64,000 nt of DNA from Methylobacterium aquaticum. GTDB taxonomy: Bacteria > Pseudomonadota > Alphaproteobacteria > Rhizobiales > Beijerinckiaceae. Location: the NCBI RefSeq assembly GCF_001043915.1, contig NZ_LABX01000103.1, positions 1 through 64,000 of the forward strand, in the 5' to 3' direction. Each line of letters opens with the position of its first letter. Within the stretch, counting starts at the first letter, position 1. A program made the translations under genes and the position numbers. The notes beneath the pieces are model-generated. The model ran no database searches. It was not told the origin of the DNA and saw only the letters and a list, made by a program, of their open reading frames with translations. Shown one piece after another: positions 33,849-42,626 of this stretch.

Positions 33849-35999
33849 ATGCCTCGCCTTCCGCGGGTCGCGCCCTGTGCCGCCCTGCTCGCCCTGTTGC
33901 TCGCCACCACCTCGCTTCGCGCGCAGACCGTCGCCGCGACCACCATTCCCCTCGACCAGATCACGGTCGCGGGCGCCGCTCCCCCGGATGCCGGCACGGG
34001 GGCCCGCCCCGGCGAGACCGCCGGATCCGTGACGGTGCCGAGCGTCGCCCGGCAGCGCGCCGCCGTGAACGCCACCGTCGGCTCCGTCGCCTTCGTGGAT
34101 GCCGCCGACTTCCAGAACCGCTACGCCAACACCCTGCGCGACGTCCTCAAGGACACGCCCGGCGTCTTCGTGCAGGAACGCTACGGCCAGGAATTGCGCT
34201 TGTCGGTGCGCGGGTCGGGCGTCGCCCGCGCCTTCCACCTGCGCGGCATCGAGCTGTTGCAGGACGGCATTCCGCTCAACCTCGCCGATGGCAGCGGCGA
34301 CTTCTACCAGATCGATCCGCTCGCCCTGCGCTCGATCGAGGTCTACAAGGGCGGCAACGCCCTCACCTTCGGGGCGACGACGCTCGGCGGCGCGATCAAC
34401 GTCGTCACGCCGACCGCCTACACCGCCTTGGCGCCCAACATCCTGCGCATCGACGGCGGCAGCTTCAACACGATCCGCGAGAGCTTCCAGTTCTCCCGCA
34501 TCGCGGGTCCGGCGGACTTCCTGATCAGCGGGACCGCGACGAACTCGGACGGCTACCGCACCCACGAGACCCAGCGCACCCAGAACCTCAACGCCAATCT
34601 CGGCTACCGGCTGGCGCCGGGCGTCGAGACGCGGTTCTACATCGGCTCCTACAACACCGACCAGAAGCTGCCCGGCACTCTGTCGCTGTTCGACGCGCTC
34701 AACAACCCGCAACGCGCGAACCCGGCGGCGATCAGCGGCAACCAGTCCCGGCAGGTCGAGACCCAGCGCATCGCCAACCGGACCTCGTTCCTGCTCGATG
34801 TCGGCAAGCTCGACATCGACACCTGGGCGATCCACAAGTCCCTCTATCATCCGATCTTCCAGGTCATCGACCAGGATGGCTGGACCTACGGGATCGCGCC
34901 GCGCTGGGCCGGCACCGTCGATGTCGGCGGCTACCGCAACGACATGATCCTCGGCCTGCGCGCCTTCGCGGGCCAGAATTCGGCGTTGCAATTCACCAAC
35001 GTCGCCGGCCAGCGCGGCGGCCAGACCCTCCGCGCGCTCCAGAGCGCCTCGAACTACGAAGCTTATGGCGAGAACCGGTTCTGGTTCCTGCCCGACATGG
35101 CCCTGATGACCGGCGCCAAGCTGTTTTCCTCGAACCGGACCTACAGCAACAAGGGCGGCTTTGCCGCCAACCCGACGGTCCAGTTCGGCAACGCGACCTA
35201 TGAGGGGATCAACCCGAAGCTCGGGCTGCTGTGGCAGCCGCTGCCGGACATTCAGGTGTTCGGCGACATCACCCGCTCGCGCGACGTGCCGGATTTCAGC
35301 GACCTCGCGCAGTCGAACCTGCTGCGGACCACTTTCGTGCCGCTGGAGGCCCAGCGCGCCTGGACCTACGAGGCCGGCACCCGCGGCCGCATCGACCGCC
35401 TGGCCTGGGACGTCACCGCCTATCGCTCGGAATTGCGCGAGGAGCTGATCAATTTCTCGATCAATCCCGGCCTCAACATCCCGGCCGCGACCTTCAACGC
35501 GCCCCGCACCCTCCATCAGGGCATCGAGGCGGCGGTCTCGCTTGAGGTGGCGCGGGACCTGACCGGCATCGGCGACACCGTCAGCCTGACGCAGATCTGG
35601 ACCCACAACGACTTCCGCTTCGTGCGCGATCCGGTCTTCGGCAACAACCGGATCGCCGGCATTCCCGACGACGTGCTGCGCACGGTGCTCGGCTACGTCC
35701 ATCCGAGCGGCTTCTACCTCTCGCCCTCGGTGGACTGGGTCCCGCGCGGCGCCTTCGCCGACCACGCCAACACCCTGCGGGTGCCGGGCTACGCGCTGTT
35801 CAACGTCCAGACCGGCATCGACTTCAAGAACGGGGTGTCGCTCTTCGTCGATGCCCGCAACCTCACCGACGAGCGCTACATCTCGGACATCTCCGTGGTC
35901 ACCAATGCGGCGACCGCGGCGGGCGGCGCCGCGGCGCTGGCGGCCTTCTACCCCGGCAACGGTCGCAGCGTGTTCGCGGGCATCCGGGCCGCGTTCTGA
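33849..35999 (+). CDS. TonB-dependent outer-membrane receptor
   Basis: A 716-residue receptor. The signal peptide ends around LRA-QT. Next to it is IPLDQITVAG, a TonB-box-like start. The plug domain (about 75-190) contains ANTLRDVLKDTPGVFVQERYGQELRLSVRGSG...HLRGIELLQDGIPLNLADGSGDFYQIDPLALRSIEVYKGGNAL and GGAINVVTPT. The beta-barrel follows, with a final aromatic strand ending SVFAGIRAAF. It imports a metal chelate or another large ligand using TonB energy. The ligand is unknown. The DUF2946-like neighbour and divergent ModE-like regulator hint at a metal. Confidence 0.92.
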   Translation: MPRLPRVAPCAALLALLLATTSLRAQTVAATTIPLDQITVAGAAPPDAGTGARPGETAGSVTVPSVARQRAAVNATVGSVAFVDAADFQNRYANTLRDVLKDTPGVFVQERYGQELRLSVRGSGVARAFHLRGIELLQDGIPLNLADGSGDFYQIDPLALRSIEVYKGGNALTFGATTLGGAINVVTPTAYTALAPNILRIDGGSFNTIRESFQFSRIAGPADFLISGTATNSDGYRTHETQRTQNLNANLGYRLAPGVETRFYIGSYNTDQKLPGTLSLFDALNNPQRANPAAISGNQSRQVETQRIANRTSFLLDVGKLDIDTWAIHKSLYHPIFQVIDQDGWTYGIAPRWAGTVDVGGYRNDMILGLRAFAGQNSALQFTNVAGQRGGQTLRALQSASNYEAYGENRFWFLPDMALMTGAKLFSSNRTYSNKGGFAANPTVQFGNATYEGINPKLGLLWQPLPDIQVFGDITRSRDVPDFSDLAQSNLLRTTFVPLEAQRAWTYEAGTRGRIDRLAWDVTAYRSELREELINFSINPGLNIPAATFNAPRTLHQGIEAAVSLEVARDLTGIGDTVSLTQIWTHNDFRFVRDPVFGNNRIAGIPDDVLRTVLGYVHPSGFYLSPSVDWVPRGAFADHANTLRVPGYALFNVQTGIDFKNGVSLFVDARNLTDERYISDISVVTNAATAAGGAAALAAFYPGNGRSVFAGIRAAF

Positions 36000-36238
36000 A
36001 GCCCTTCGCCCGGGGCTCCTTGTCCCGCGCCACCTGCATCTTGCCTGCCGGACGCGTGCGCCGGCAGGCGGTGAGCGGGTGTGCCCCGCATCGCCTCGGG
36101 AGCGTCGGCCCTCGCGCCCTCTCCCCGGATTGCCCACGGCCGGACCGTCCGATCTCAACGGCTTTCCCTGTCCCGTCCCAATCCGGCCGGCGCGTTCGCC
36201 TTGCCCCGATCAGGGCGCATGGATCGACCAGTCAGCGA

Positions 36239-36276
36239 TTGACAATCTGACATGTCAGTGAGATACGACTGACATG
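36239..36276 (+). promoter_or_regulatory. Promoter with palindromic operator for the GntR operon
   Basis: TTGACA (36239-36244), then 17 bp, then GATACG (36262-36267) as a plausible -35/-10. Between them is a perfect 12-bp palindrome CTGACATGTCAG (36247-36258). A second half-site CTGACATG overlaps the start codon (36269-36276). The layout fits autorepression by the GntR regulator. Confidence 0.6.
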
Positions 36277-37095
36277 AAACAGCGTGACCAGGCTTACGAT
36301 GCCTTCGTCCAGCAATTGCTGGGCGGGCGGCTGGCGCCGGGCTCCTTCGTGACGCAGCGCGAGCTGGTGGCGCTCACCGGCCTGCCGCTCGGCGCGGTGC
36401 GCGAGATGATCCCGCGGCTCGAAGCCGATGGGCTGATCTCGACCCTGCCGCAGCGCGGGCTCCAGGTCGCCGCGGTCGATCTGCGGCTGGTCCACGAGGC
36501 GTTCCAGCTCCGGGAGATCATCGAGACCGCGGCGGTGGCGCATTTCGCCCGCACCGCCCCGGCCGCGCTGGTGGCCTCCCTGCGGGCCGCCCATGCGCGG
36601 ATCAGCGCGCAGGCCGCGGAGGGCGTCACCGAGGCGCTGATCGCCGAGGCGCAAGCCACCGATTGGGGCTTCCACGACGCGCTCGTCGCCCATCTGGGCA
36701 ACGGCCTCGTCTCGGAGATCCACCGGGTCAACCTCATCCGCATCCGGGTCATCATGCAGAGCCGCGTCGCGCTCTCGCCCGAGGTGCTGCCCCCCGCCTT
36801 CGCCGAGCACGCCGCGGTCCTGGCGGCGGTGGAGGCGCGCGACGCGGACGGCGCGGTGGCGGCCCTGCGCCGGCACCTCGACACCTCGCGCCGCCGGGCG
36901 CTCGGGCTCGAGACCGGCCGAGAGGCCGACCGGCGCGACGCGCCCGCATCCGTCGATACGAACGGGCGCGACGCGCCCGCATCCCTGGACACGAACGGGC
37001 GCGACGCGCCCGCATCCCTGGACACGAACGGGCGCGACGCGCCCGCATCCCTGGACACGGACGGGCGCGAAGCGCCCTCTCGGAGGACCGCATGA
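36274..37095 (+). CDS. GntR-family (FCD) regulator with minisatellite tail
   Basis: A 273-residue regulator. The winged helix is at 1-65 (YDAFVQQLLGGRLAPGSFVTQRELVALTGLPLGAVREMIPRLEADGLI). The FCD ligand domain is at about 75-205 (LREIIETAAVAHFAR..., WGFHDALVAHLGN, EHAAVLAAVEARDADGAVAALRRHLD). Residues from about 218 form a tandem repeat (RDAPASLDTNG, about four times) coded by a 33-bp minisatellite. This tail is not part of the family. The stop overlaps the ATG of the DapA-like gene (ATGA), so the two are coupled and the regulator probably senses a substrate or product of that aldolase. Confidence 0.88.
   Translation: MKQRDQAYDAFVQQLLGGRLAPGSFVTQRELVALTGLPLGAVREMIPRLEADGLISTLPQRGLQVAAVDLRLVHEAFQLREIIETAAVAHFARTAPAALVASLRAAHARISAQAAEGVTEALIAEAQATDWGFHDALVAHLGNGLVSEIHRVNLIRIRVIMQSRVALSPEVLPPAFAEHAAVLAAVEARDADGAVAALRRHLDTSRRRALGLETGREADRRDAPASVDTNGRDAPASLDTNGRDAPASLDTNGRDAPASLDTDGREAPSRRTA
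36934..37065 (+). repeat. 33-bp minisatellite, four units, inside the GntR gene
   Basis: Units at 36934, 36967, 37000 and 37033. They start CGCGACGCGCCCGCATCC and code for RDAPAS(V/L)DTNG. Unit 1 differs at several bases; units 2 and 3 are identical; unit 4 has one change near its end. A partial fifth unit follows. Since 33 is a multiple of three, copy changes keep the frame. Confidence 0.92.
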
Positions 37096-37976
37096 GCAAC
37101 GCCATCACCGGCCTGTGGGTCGCCCTCGCCACGCCGCTCGACGCGACCGGCGCGGTCGATCACGGCGCCCTCGTGCGTCACGTCCGGTTCCTGATGGAGC
37201 GGGGCTGCGACGGCGTGGTGCCGTTCGGGACCACCGGGGAGGGCACCTCGTTCTCGGGCCTCGAGCGCCTCGCGGCGGTCGAAGCCCTGCTCGCCGCCGG
37301 GATCCCGGCGGCGCAGATCGGCCTCGGCACCGGCACCCCGGCGATTCCCGACAGCGTCGCGCTGACCAAAGCGGCGCTCGGCCTCGGCCTCACCCATGTC
37401 CTGGTGCTGCCGCCCTATTTCTACCGCGACGTGACCGAGGCCGGGATCGTCGACGCCTTCGCGGCGATCCTCGACGGCGTCGGCGACGACCGGTTGCGGG
37501 CGACGCTCTACCACATCCCGCAGACCTCCGGCGTCGGCCTGCCCCCGGCGGCGGTGGCGCGCTTACGGGCCCGCTATGGCCAGCTGGTGGCCGGGGTGAA
37601 GGACAGTTCGGGCGATTTCGCCCAGTTCCGGGCCTTCCGGGCGGCGGCGCCCGAGGTCGCGGTCTGCATCGGCAACGAGGCCGATATCGGCCGGGCGCTC
37701 GCCGAGGGCGGGGTCGGGACGATCTGCGGGATGGCCAACCTCGCGCCGGACCTGGTCCGGGCGATGTTCACCGATCCCGCCGCCGCCGAGCCGATGCGGG
37801 CGGCGATCGGCCTGATCCGCGGGCCGTTCGTGCCGGTGCTGAAAGCCGCCATGGCGGCGATGACCGGCGAGGCCGCGTTCGGCCGGGTGCGCCCCCCGCT
37901 GGTCGCGGCGGAGGCTGCGATCGGGCAGCGCATCGCTGGGGAGATCGCCGGCCTGTCGCGCGCCGCGGCGGCGTGA
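37092..37976 (+). CDS. DapA/NanA-family class I aldolase
   Basis: A 294-residue TIM-barrel aldolase or dehydratase. Motifs: LWVALATPLDATGAVDH, VPFGTTGEGTSFS, VLPPYFYRDVTEAG, ATLYHIPQTSG with the conserved Tyr, VAGVKDSSGD with the Schiff-base Lys, and CIGNEADIGRALAEGGVGTICGMAN. A role in lysine synthesis is unlikely, since it is coupled to a GntR regulator. It more probably splits or dehydrates a 2-keto acid in sugar-acid or amino-acid breakdown. The ATG overlaps the regulator's stop. A D-2-hydroxyacid dehydrogenase follows after a hairpin. Confidence 0.88.
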   Translation: MSNAITGLWVALATPLDATGAVDHGALVRHVRFLMERGCDGVVPFGTTGEGTSFSGLERLAAVEALLAAGIPAAQIGLGTGTPAIPDSVALTKAALGLGLTHVLVLPPYFYRDVTEAGIVDAFAAILDGVGDDRLRATLYHIPQTSGVGLPPAAVARLRARYGQLVAGVKDSSGDFAQFRAFRAAAPEVAVCIGNEADIGRALAEGGVGTICGMANLAPDLVRAMFTDPAAAEPMRAAIGLIRGPFVPVLKAAMAAMTGEAAFGRVRPPLVAAEAAIGQRIAGEIAGLSRAAAA

Positions 37977-38022
37977 AATTTGTAAGAGCCTGACGGATCG
38001 TCTCCGACCGAACTGGCACCCT

Positions 38023-38067
38023 CCGGGTCATTCCGGGGGCGTGAAAGCGGAGCCCGGAATGACCCGG
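38023..38067. other. 15-bp perfect stem-loop between aldolase and dehydrogenase genes
   Basis: CCGGGTCATTCCGGG (38023-38037) pairs with its exact reverse complement at 38053-38067, loop of 15 bases. No T-run follows. It could reduce read-through or stabilise the upstream mRNA. It may also be another REP-type repeat of this genome. Confidence 0.6.
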
Positions 38068-38158
38068 TGGATCTTGATCCTGTTGCCCGATCTGGACACT
38101 CGCCAGATCACCGGCACGAGCGGCGATCCACGCTGCCCCCCTGGGAGGAGAGACCAGC

Positions 38159-39565
38159 ATGAGGACGATGCCGGACGCAACCCGCGACGAGGCGGTCATC
38201 ACCGCCCTTGTGGCGGCCTTGGGCGAGAAGGCGGTGCTCACCGGCGCCGAGCGGCCGGCCCGCAATGCCTCCGACTGGAGCACGCTCGGGCCGCAACCCG
38301 CCCTCGCGGTGGTGCGGCCCACCACCACCGAGGCGGTCGCCGCCGCGATGCGGATCTGTGCCGCCCACGGCGTGCCGGTGGTGCCGCAGGGCGGGCTCAC
38401 CGGCCTGTGCGGGGGCGCCCGGCCGCTGCCCGGCGCGGTCGCCCTGTCGCTGGAGCGGATGACCGGGATCGAGGCGATCGACCCGGCCTCGGCCACCATG
38501 ACGGTCTGGGCCGGCACGCCGCTCCAGGTGGTGCAGGAGGCCGCCGATGCGGCCGGCTTCCTGATCCCGCTCGATCTCGGGGCCCGGGGCTCCTGCGCCA
38601 TCGGCGGCAACGCCTCGACCAATGCCGGCGGCAACCGGGTCATCCGCTACGGCATGACCCGCGAGATGATCCTCGGCCTGGAGGTGGTCCTGCCCGATGG
38701 CGGCATCGTCACCACCCTCAACCGGATGATCAAGAACAACGCCGGCTACGACCTCAAGCACCTGTTCATCGGCTCGGAAGGGACGCTCGGCGTCATCACC
38801 CGGCTGGTGCTGCGGCTCTTTCCCAAACCCGCCTGCACCCTCGCGGCGCTCTGCGCCCTGCCGGATTATGCCTCCGTCGTCGGCCTTCTCGCGGCGGCCC
38901 GCCGGGGCCTCGGCCCGATGCTGTCGGCCTTCGAGGTGATGTGGCCGGATTACTGGGAGACGATCGCCATGACGCCCGGGGTGCGGGTGCCGCTGCCGCA
39001 CGGCCATGCCGTCTATTGCCTGATCGAGGCGCAAGGGACCGACGAGACCTTCGACGCGCCGCGCTTCGAGGCGTGGCTGGAGGCGCAAGCCGAGGCGGGC
39101 CTGCTCGCCGATGCGGTCCTGTCCCGCTCGCTCGCCGACGTGAAGACGTTCTGGGGCGTCCGCGATGCCTGCTCGGAATTTCCGCAGGTGCTCGGGCCGC
39201 ACGAGCCCTTCGATATCGGCCTGCCGGTGGCGGCCATGGACGAGTACGTGCGGGCCTGCAAGGCGGCGCTGAGCCAGCGCCTGCCCGGCGCCTTCGCGCT
39301 GTTCTACGGCCATATCGGCGACGGCAACCTGCACATCGTCGCCGGGCTGAAGGGCGCGAGCCCCCAGCCGAAAGACGTGATCCAGGAGGTCGTCTACGGC
39401 CTGGTGCGCGAGTTCGGCGGCACGGTCTCGGCCGAGCACGGCATCGGCCTGACCAAGAAGCCCTGGCTCGGCCATGTCCGCTCCGAGGCCGAGATCGCCC
39501 TGATGCGGCGCCTCAAGGCGGCGATGGATCCGAATGGGGTTCTCAATCCCGGCAAGGTGGTGTGA
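38159..39565 (+). CDS. FAD-linked D-2-hydroxyacid dehydrogenase
   Basis: A 468-residue flavoprotein of the GlcD/D-lactate/D-2-hydroxyglutarate dehydrogenase group. The PCMH FAD-binding domain (about 35-215) has VVRPTTTEAVAAAMRICAAHGVPVVPQGGLTGLCGGARP and LGARGSCAIGGNASTNAGGNRVIRYGMTREMILGLEVVLPDG. The C-terminal substrate domain has FYGHIGDGNLHI, with metal-binding His residues, and VSAEHGIGLTKKPW, ending MDPNGVLNPGKVV. It oxidises a 2-hydroxyacid to a 2-keto acid. With the nearby aldolase and GntR regulator it may form a small catabolic unit (inference). Confidence 0.9.
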   Translation: MRTMPDATRDEAVITALVAALGEKAVLTGAERPARNASDWSTLGPQPALAVVRPTTTEAVAAAMRICAAHGVPVVPQGGLTGLCGGARPLPGAVALSLERMTGIEAIDPASATMTVWAGTPLQVVQEAADAAGFLIPLDLGARGSCAIGGNASTNAGGNRVIRYGMTREMILGLEVVLPDGGIVTTLNRMIKNNAGYDLKHLFIGSEGTLGVITRLVLRLFPKPACTLAALCALPDYASVVGLLAAARRGLGPMLSAFEVMWPDYWETIAMTPGVRVPLPHGHAVYCLIEAQGTDETFDAPRFEAWLEAQAEAGLLADAVLSRSLADVKTFWGVRDACSEFPQVLGPHEPFDIGLPVAAMDEYVRACKAALSQRLPGAFALFYGHIGDGNLHIVAGLKGASPQPKDVIQEVVYGLVREFGGTVSAEHGIGLTKKPWLGHVRSEAEIALMRRLKAAMDPNGVLNPGKVV

Positions 39566-39650
39566 TATACCGCTACGCGGAAGAAATCCTGGTTTGGGGC
39601 CGATCGGCGGGGAGGCTGGCCAAGCCGGATTTCCTCCGTGCCGCGGTATA
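39566..39650. repeat. Long imperfect inverted repeat after the dehydrogenase gene
   Basis: TATACCGC...GCGGAAGAAATCC (from 39566, right after the stop) and its imperfect complement GGATTTCCTCCGTGCCGCGGTATA (ending 39650) form arms of about 35 bases. It directly joins the next hairpin at 39648. Confidence 0.6.
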
Positions 39651-39680
39651 CCAACGGTCGTTGAAAACGACCTTTGGTAT
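39648..39680. repeat. Dispersed convergent-junction repeat, copy 5 (terminal hairpin only)
   Basis: ATACCAACGGTCGTT (39648-39662), loop GAA, AACGACCTTTGGTAT (39666-39680), one mismatch. This is the terminal hairpin of the dispersed repeat (ACCAACGGTCG...AACGACCTTTGGT in copy 6). It touches the stop codon of the heparinase-like gene and lies between two convergent genes. Confidence 0.7.
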
Positions 39681-42394
39681 CACGCCTCCACGAGGAACCG
39701 CGCCAGTTCCTCCCGCGCCAGCACCCGCGCGAGGGAATCCTCGGCCGGGCCGTCCACCGCCATCAGCAGGCCGCCGCAGACCAGGCCGCGGCCGGTGACC
39801 GCGTAGCGCAGGGCGCAGGCGGGTTCGAGCATGCCGGGCCGGACGACGAAGCCCTGCATGGTGCCGGGCCGCTCGCTGCGGCCGATCACCGTTTCCAGGC
39901 CCGCGACCCGGCCGGCGACCGCGAACGGCACCAGGCCGAGGCGCCGGCCGCCCTGGCGGGCCTGGACCCGGCGCGGCCCCTCGACGGCGACCAGGGTCTC
40001 GGGCGCGAGCTGCGCGAAGGCCCGGAAGGTCAGGGGACCGCCCTCCTGCGCGGCGAAGCGGTCGATCACCGCGAGGCCCGACAGGTCGTGCGGCAGCACG
40101 AAGATCCGCAGGTGGCGGATGCCCGGCCCGTGCACGCTCGTCTCGATCGCGTGGGCGACCGCCCCCGGCAGGGCGAGGCTGCCGCGGTGGAGGCCGCGCC
40201 CGGCGACCGGCTCGGTGCCGTCGATCACCGCGACGTTGTGGGCGCGGGCCGAGAGCAGGTAGTGGCGCGCCGCCCCGGCCTCGACCTGCTCCGAGCCGCC
40301 GGCCTCGACGATCCAGCGGGTCGCGCCCGCCGCGTAGACGAAGGACGTGCAATCGGCGTGGCCCTGCGGCGAGGTCTCCGCGAAGGTGCAGGCGAAATGG
40401 GCCCAGCCGCGCCCGGCGGTCTCGTGGCGGGCCGACAGGCCATCGGGCAGGAGCGTCGAGGAGGAGGCGGCCGGCATGGGAGCGGCCGGCCGCTGCGCCA
40501 CCACCAGCCCGGCGGTGCCGCGCAGCCGGGCGATCCAGCCGGCATCGTCGGTGCCGGACAACACCTCGCCGAAGGGCGGCAGCCGCCCGCCCGGATCGAG
40601 GAGGCCGGCGAGATCCGCAAGGGCCGCCTCCGTCCGGGCGGCGACGAGGGGGCCGGGCGCCGCCTCGCCGAGGGGCTCGCGCAGGGCCCGCCCGAGGGTG
40701 ACGAGGTCGAGCCGGCGATGGAGCGAGGATTCCGCGAAGCGGCCGTCCGCCGGAAGGAGGGCGTCCACGCCCTCGCCCAGGCTCTCGCGGGCGAGCCCGT
40801 CCCAATGCGCCGACAGCGGCAGGCGCGGCAGGGCGCGGGCGAGGGCGAGCAGGGCCGCCGCGGCTTGGAGCTGGTGCAGGCTCCGCCCGAAGGTGTTCTG
40901 CCCGACCATCTCCGCCAGGGCGAAGCCGTGCCGCACCGCCTCGCCGGTCAGGAGCGCAGCCGCCGCCCCGGCGCCCGGCAGGGCGAGGAGCCCGATCCAC
41001 GTCTCGGCCCGGGCCGGCAGGGCGCCCGGATGCAGGCTCAGCGGATCGGCCGGCTGGCCCCAGGGATTGGCCCGCGACCACGCCTGGGCGAGGCCGAGCG
41101 CCCGGGCCGGCGCCGCCTCGGCCAGCGGCAGCAGCCAGGTCAGCGACTGGTAGGCGAGGCGCCAGGGGATGGCGCGGGAGGGCACGGCCCGGAACGGATC
41201 CTCGCGGAAATCCGGGCTCTCCGGCAGGGTCCAGTCCGGGCAGCCGGCGAGGCGCAAGGACAGGCCGCCATCGGGCCGCAGCACCACCGGGCGCTCGGCC
41301 TCGGACCGCAAGGACCGGGCGCGGGCGAGCGGCAGGGCGGCGGCCCCGGCCTCGCCGGGGCCCGGGATCCAGGCCGCCTCGGCGCCCGGATCGTGCCGGA
41401 GCCGGGCCGAGAGGCGCGCGAGGAAGCCTGGGGCGTCGAGGAGGTCGTCACCGCACAGGCTCTCGAGCCGGAAACCGTCCTCGAGCGCCACTTCCGGCGG
41501 TCCGAGCAGCTCCACGACCGGCAGCCGCTCGCCCTCCTCCTCCCAGGTGCAGAAGCCGAGATCGAGGGAGGTGGCGCCCGGCGGCGGCTCCAGGTCGAGG
41601 GTGAAGCGGCGCGCCTGCGGTTGGGCCGGCAGGTTGATCGCCGCCCCTAATCCCGGCTCCTCCGCACCCGGCCTCGCCCCCAGGCCCGGCACCGCCACGG
41701 TGCCCGGATAGGGCGGCGGGATCTCCGCCCCGTCGCGGTCGCGGTAGACGAGGCTCACCCGTGCGGCGTGCTCGGTCGACCGCGCGGCGTGGATCTGCCC
41801 GCGCACCACGAGGCCGAGGCCCGGGACGAGGCCGTGGCGCAGGGGCGCGGGATGCGGTCCGAGGCGGCGGCGGCGGAACCCGCCAGGCCCCAGGGCCGCC
41901 CCGGGGCGCAGGCGCGGCGTGGCGAGCGTGATCCCTTCGGTGTTGCGCCAGGAGCGGAGCGTGAGCGCGAGGCCGCGGGCCTGGGGCGGCACCCCGAACG
42001 CCACCCGCACCGGCGCCGCCCGGACCAGTTCGCTGCCGGCGGGCTGGCAGGCCGGGCCGGCGATCCAGGCGCTGTGGGGATCGAGCAGGGTGCGGGCGAG
42101 GCCCGGCACGTGCTCGACGTCGAGGCTCGACCCGTCGGCGGCCAGGAAGTCGAAGCCCGCGAGGAGGAAGTCGAGGGCCTGTCCCCCCTCCTCCTCCTCC
42201 GTCCAGGCGAGGCGCACCTCCAGGCAGCACCACACCTCCGCCGGCAGGTGGCGGAAGGTCAGCTGCACCCGCGACCAGCGGTTGTTGGCGCTGATCGCGT
42301 GCTCGCCCTCGTGCGTCCCCGGCCTGGCCCCGCCCGCGTAGCGGGCCTGGACCGGGAGGAAGACCGGCTCGGAGGGCAGCAGGGCCGGAAGCAT
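39680..42394 (-). CDS. Heparinase II/III-family protein
   Basis: A 904-residue protein. The first ~300 residues are beta-rich and not recognised (QLTFRHLPAEVWCCLEVRLAWTEEEEGG; FTLDLEPPPGATSLDLGFCTWEEE). An alpha/alpha-toroid-like part follows (SRAIPWRLAYQSLTWLLPLAEAAPARAL, LHQLQAAAALLALARALPRLPL). The C-terminal beta-sandwich has the family motif SPQGHADCTSFVYAAGATRWIVEAGGSEQ, then ARAHNVAVIDGTEPV. The family cleaves acidic polysaccharides or shapes exopolysaccharide. No signal peptide is seen with the ATG at 42394. No polysaccharide genes are nearby, so the substrate is open. The frame also opens further upstream (42454, 42598). Confidence 0.75.
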   Translation of the reverse strand: MLPALLPSEPVFLPVQARYAGGARPGTHEGEHAISANNRWSRVQLTFRHLPAEVWCCLEVRLAWTEEEEGGQALDFLLAGFDFLAADGSSLDVEHVPGLARTLLDPHSAWIAGPACQPAGSELVRAAPVRVAFGVPPQARGLALTLRSWRNTEGITLATPRLRPGAALGPGGFRRRRLGPHPAPLRHGLVPGLGLVVRGQIHAARSTEHAARVSLVYRDRDGAEIPPPYPGTVAVPGLGARPGAEEPGLGAAINLPAQPQARRFTLDLEPPPGATSLDLGFCTWEEEGERLPVVELLGPPEVALEDGFRLESLCGDDLLDAPGFLARLSARLRHDPGAEAAWIPGPGEAGAAALPLARARSLRSEAERPVVLRPDGGLSLRLAGCPDWTLPESPDFREDPFRAVPSRAIPWRLAYQSLTWLLPLAEAAPARALGLAQAWSRANPWGQPADPLSLHPGALPARAETWIGLLALPGAGAAAALLTGEAVRHGFALAEMVGQNTFGRSLHQLQAAAALLALARALPRLPLSAHWDGLARESLGEGVDALLPADGRFAESSLHRRLDLVTLGRALREPLGEAAPGPLVAARTEAALADLAGLLDPGGRLPPFGEVLSGTDDAGWIARLRGTAGLVVAQRPAAPMPAASSSTLLPDGLSARHETAGRGWAHFACTFAETSPQGHADCTSFVYAAGATRWIVEAGGSEQVEAGAARHYLLSARAHNVAVIDGTEPVAGRGLHRGSLALPGAVAHAIETSVHGPGIRHLRIFVLPHDLSGLAVIDRFAAQEGGPLTFRAFAQLAPETLVAVEGPRRVQARQGGRRLGLVPFAVAGRVAGLETVIGRSERPGTMQGFVVRPGMLEPACALRYAVTGRGLVCGGLLMAVDGPAEDSLARVLAREELARFLVEA

Positions 42395-42626
42395 GGTGCG
42401 GACGAGGGACGGGTGCGAGCAGGGTACCCCGCGGCAGTGCCGGGCGGCGGCCATCCCTGTCAAGGCGCGGGAGCGCCGCCACACCCGCTTCCCACCGAGC
42501 GAACTCGCCAGCTTCGCCAGCCTCGGGCAAGGTAGCGCTTCTAAATCCTCGGTTACGCGGCGGGGCCCGGGCGTCGGGTCGTTTCGGCACAGCTCCAAGG
42601 AGTGACGGGGACATGGAGAGGCTCGC

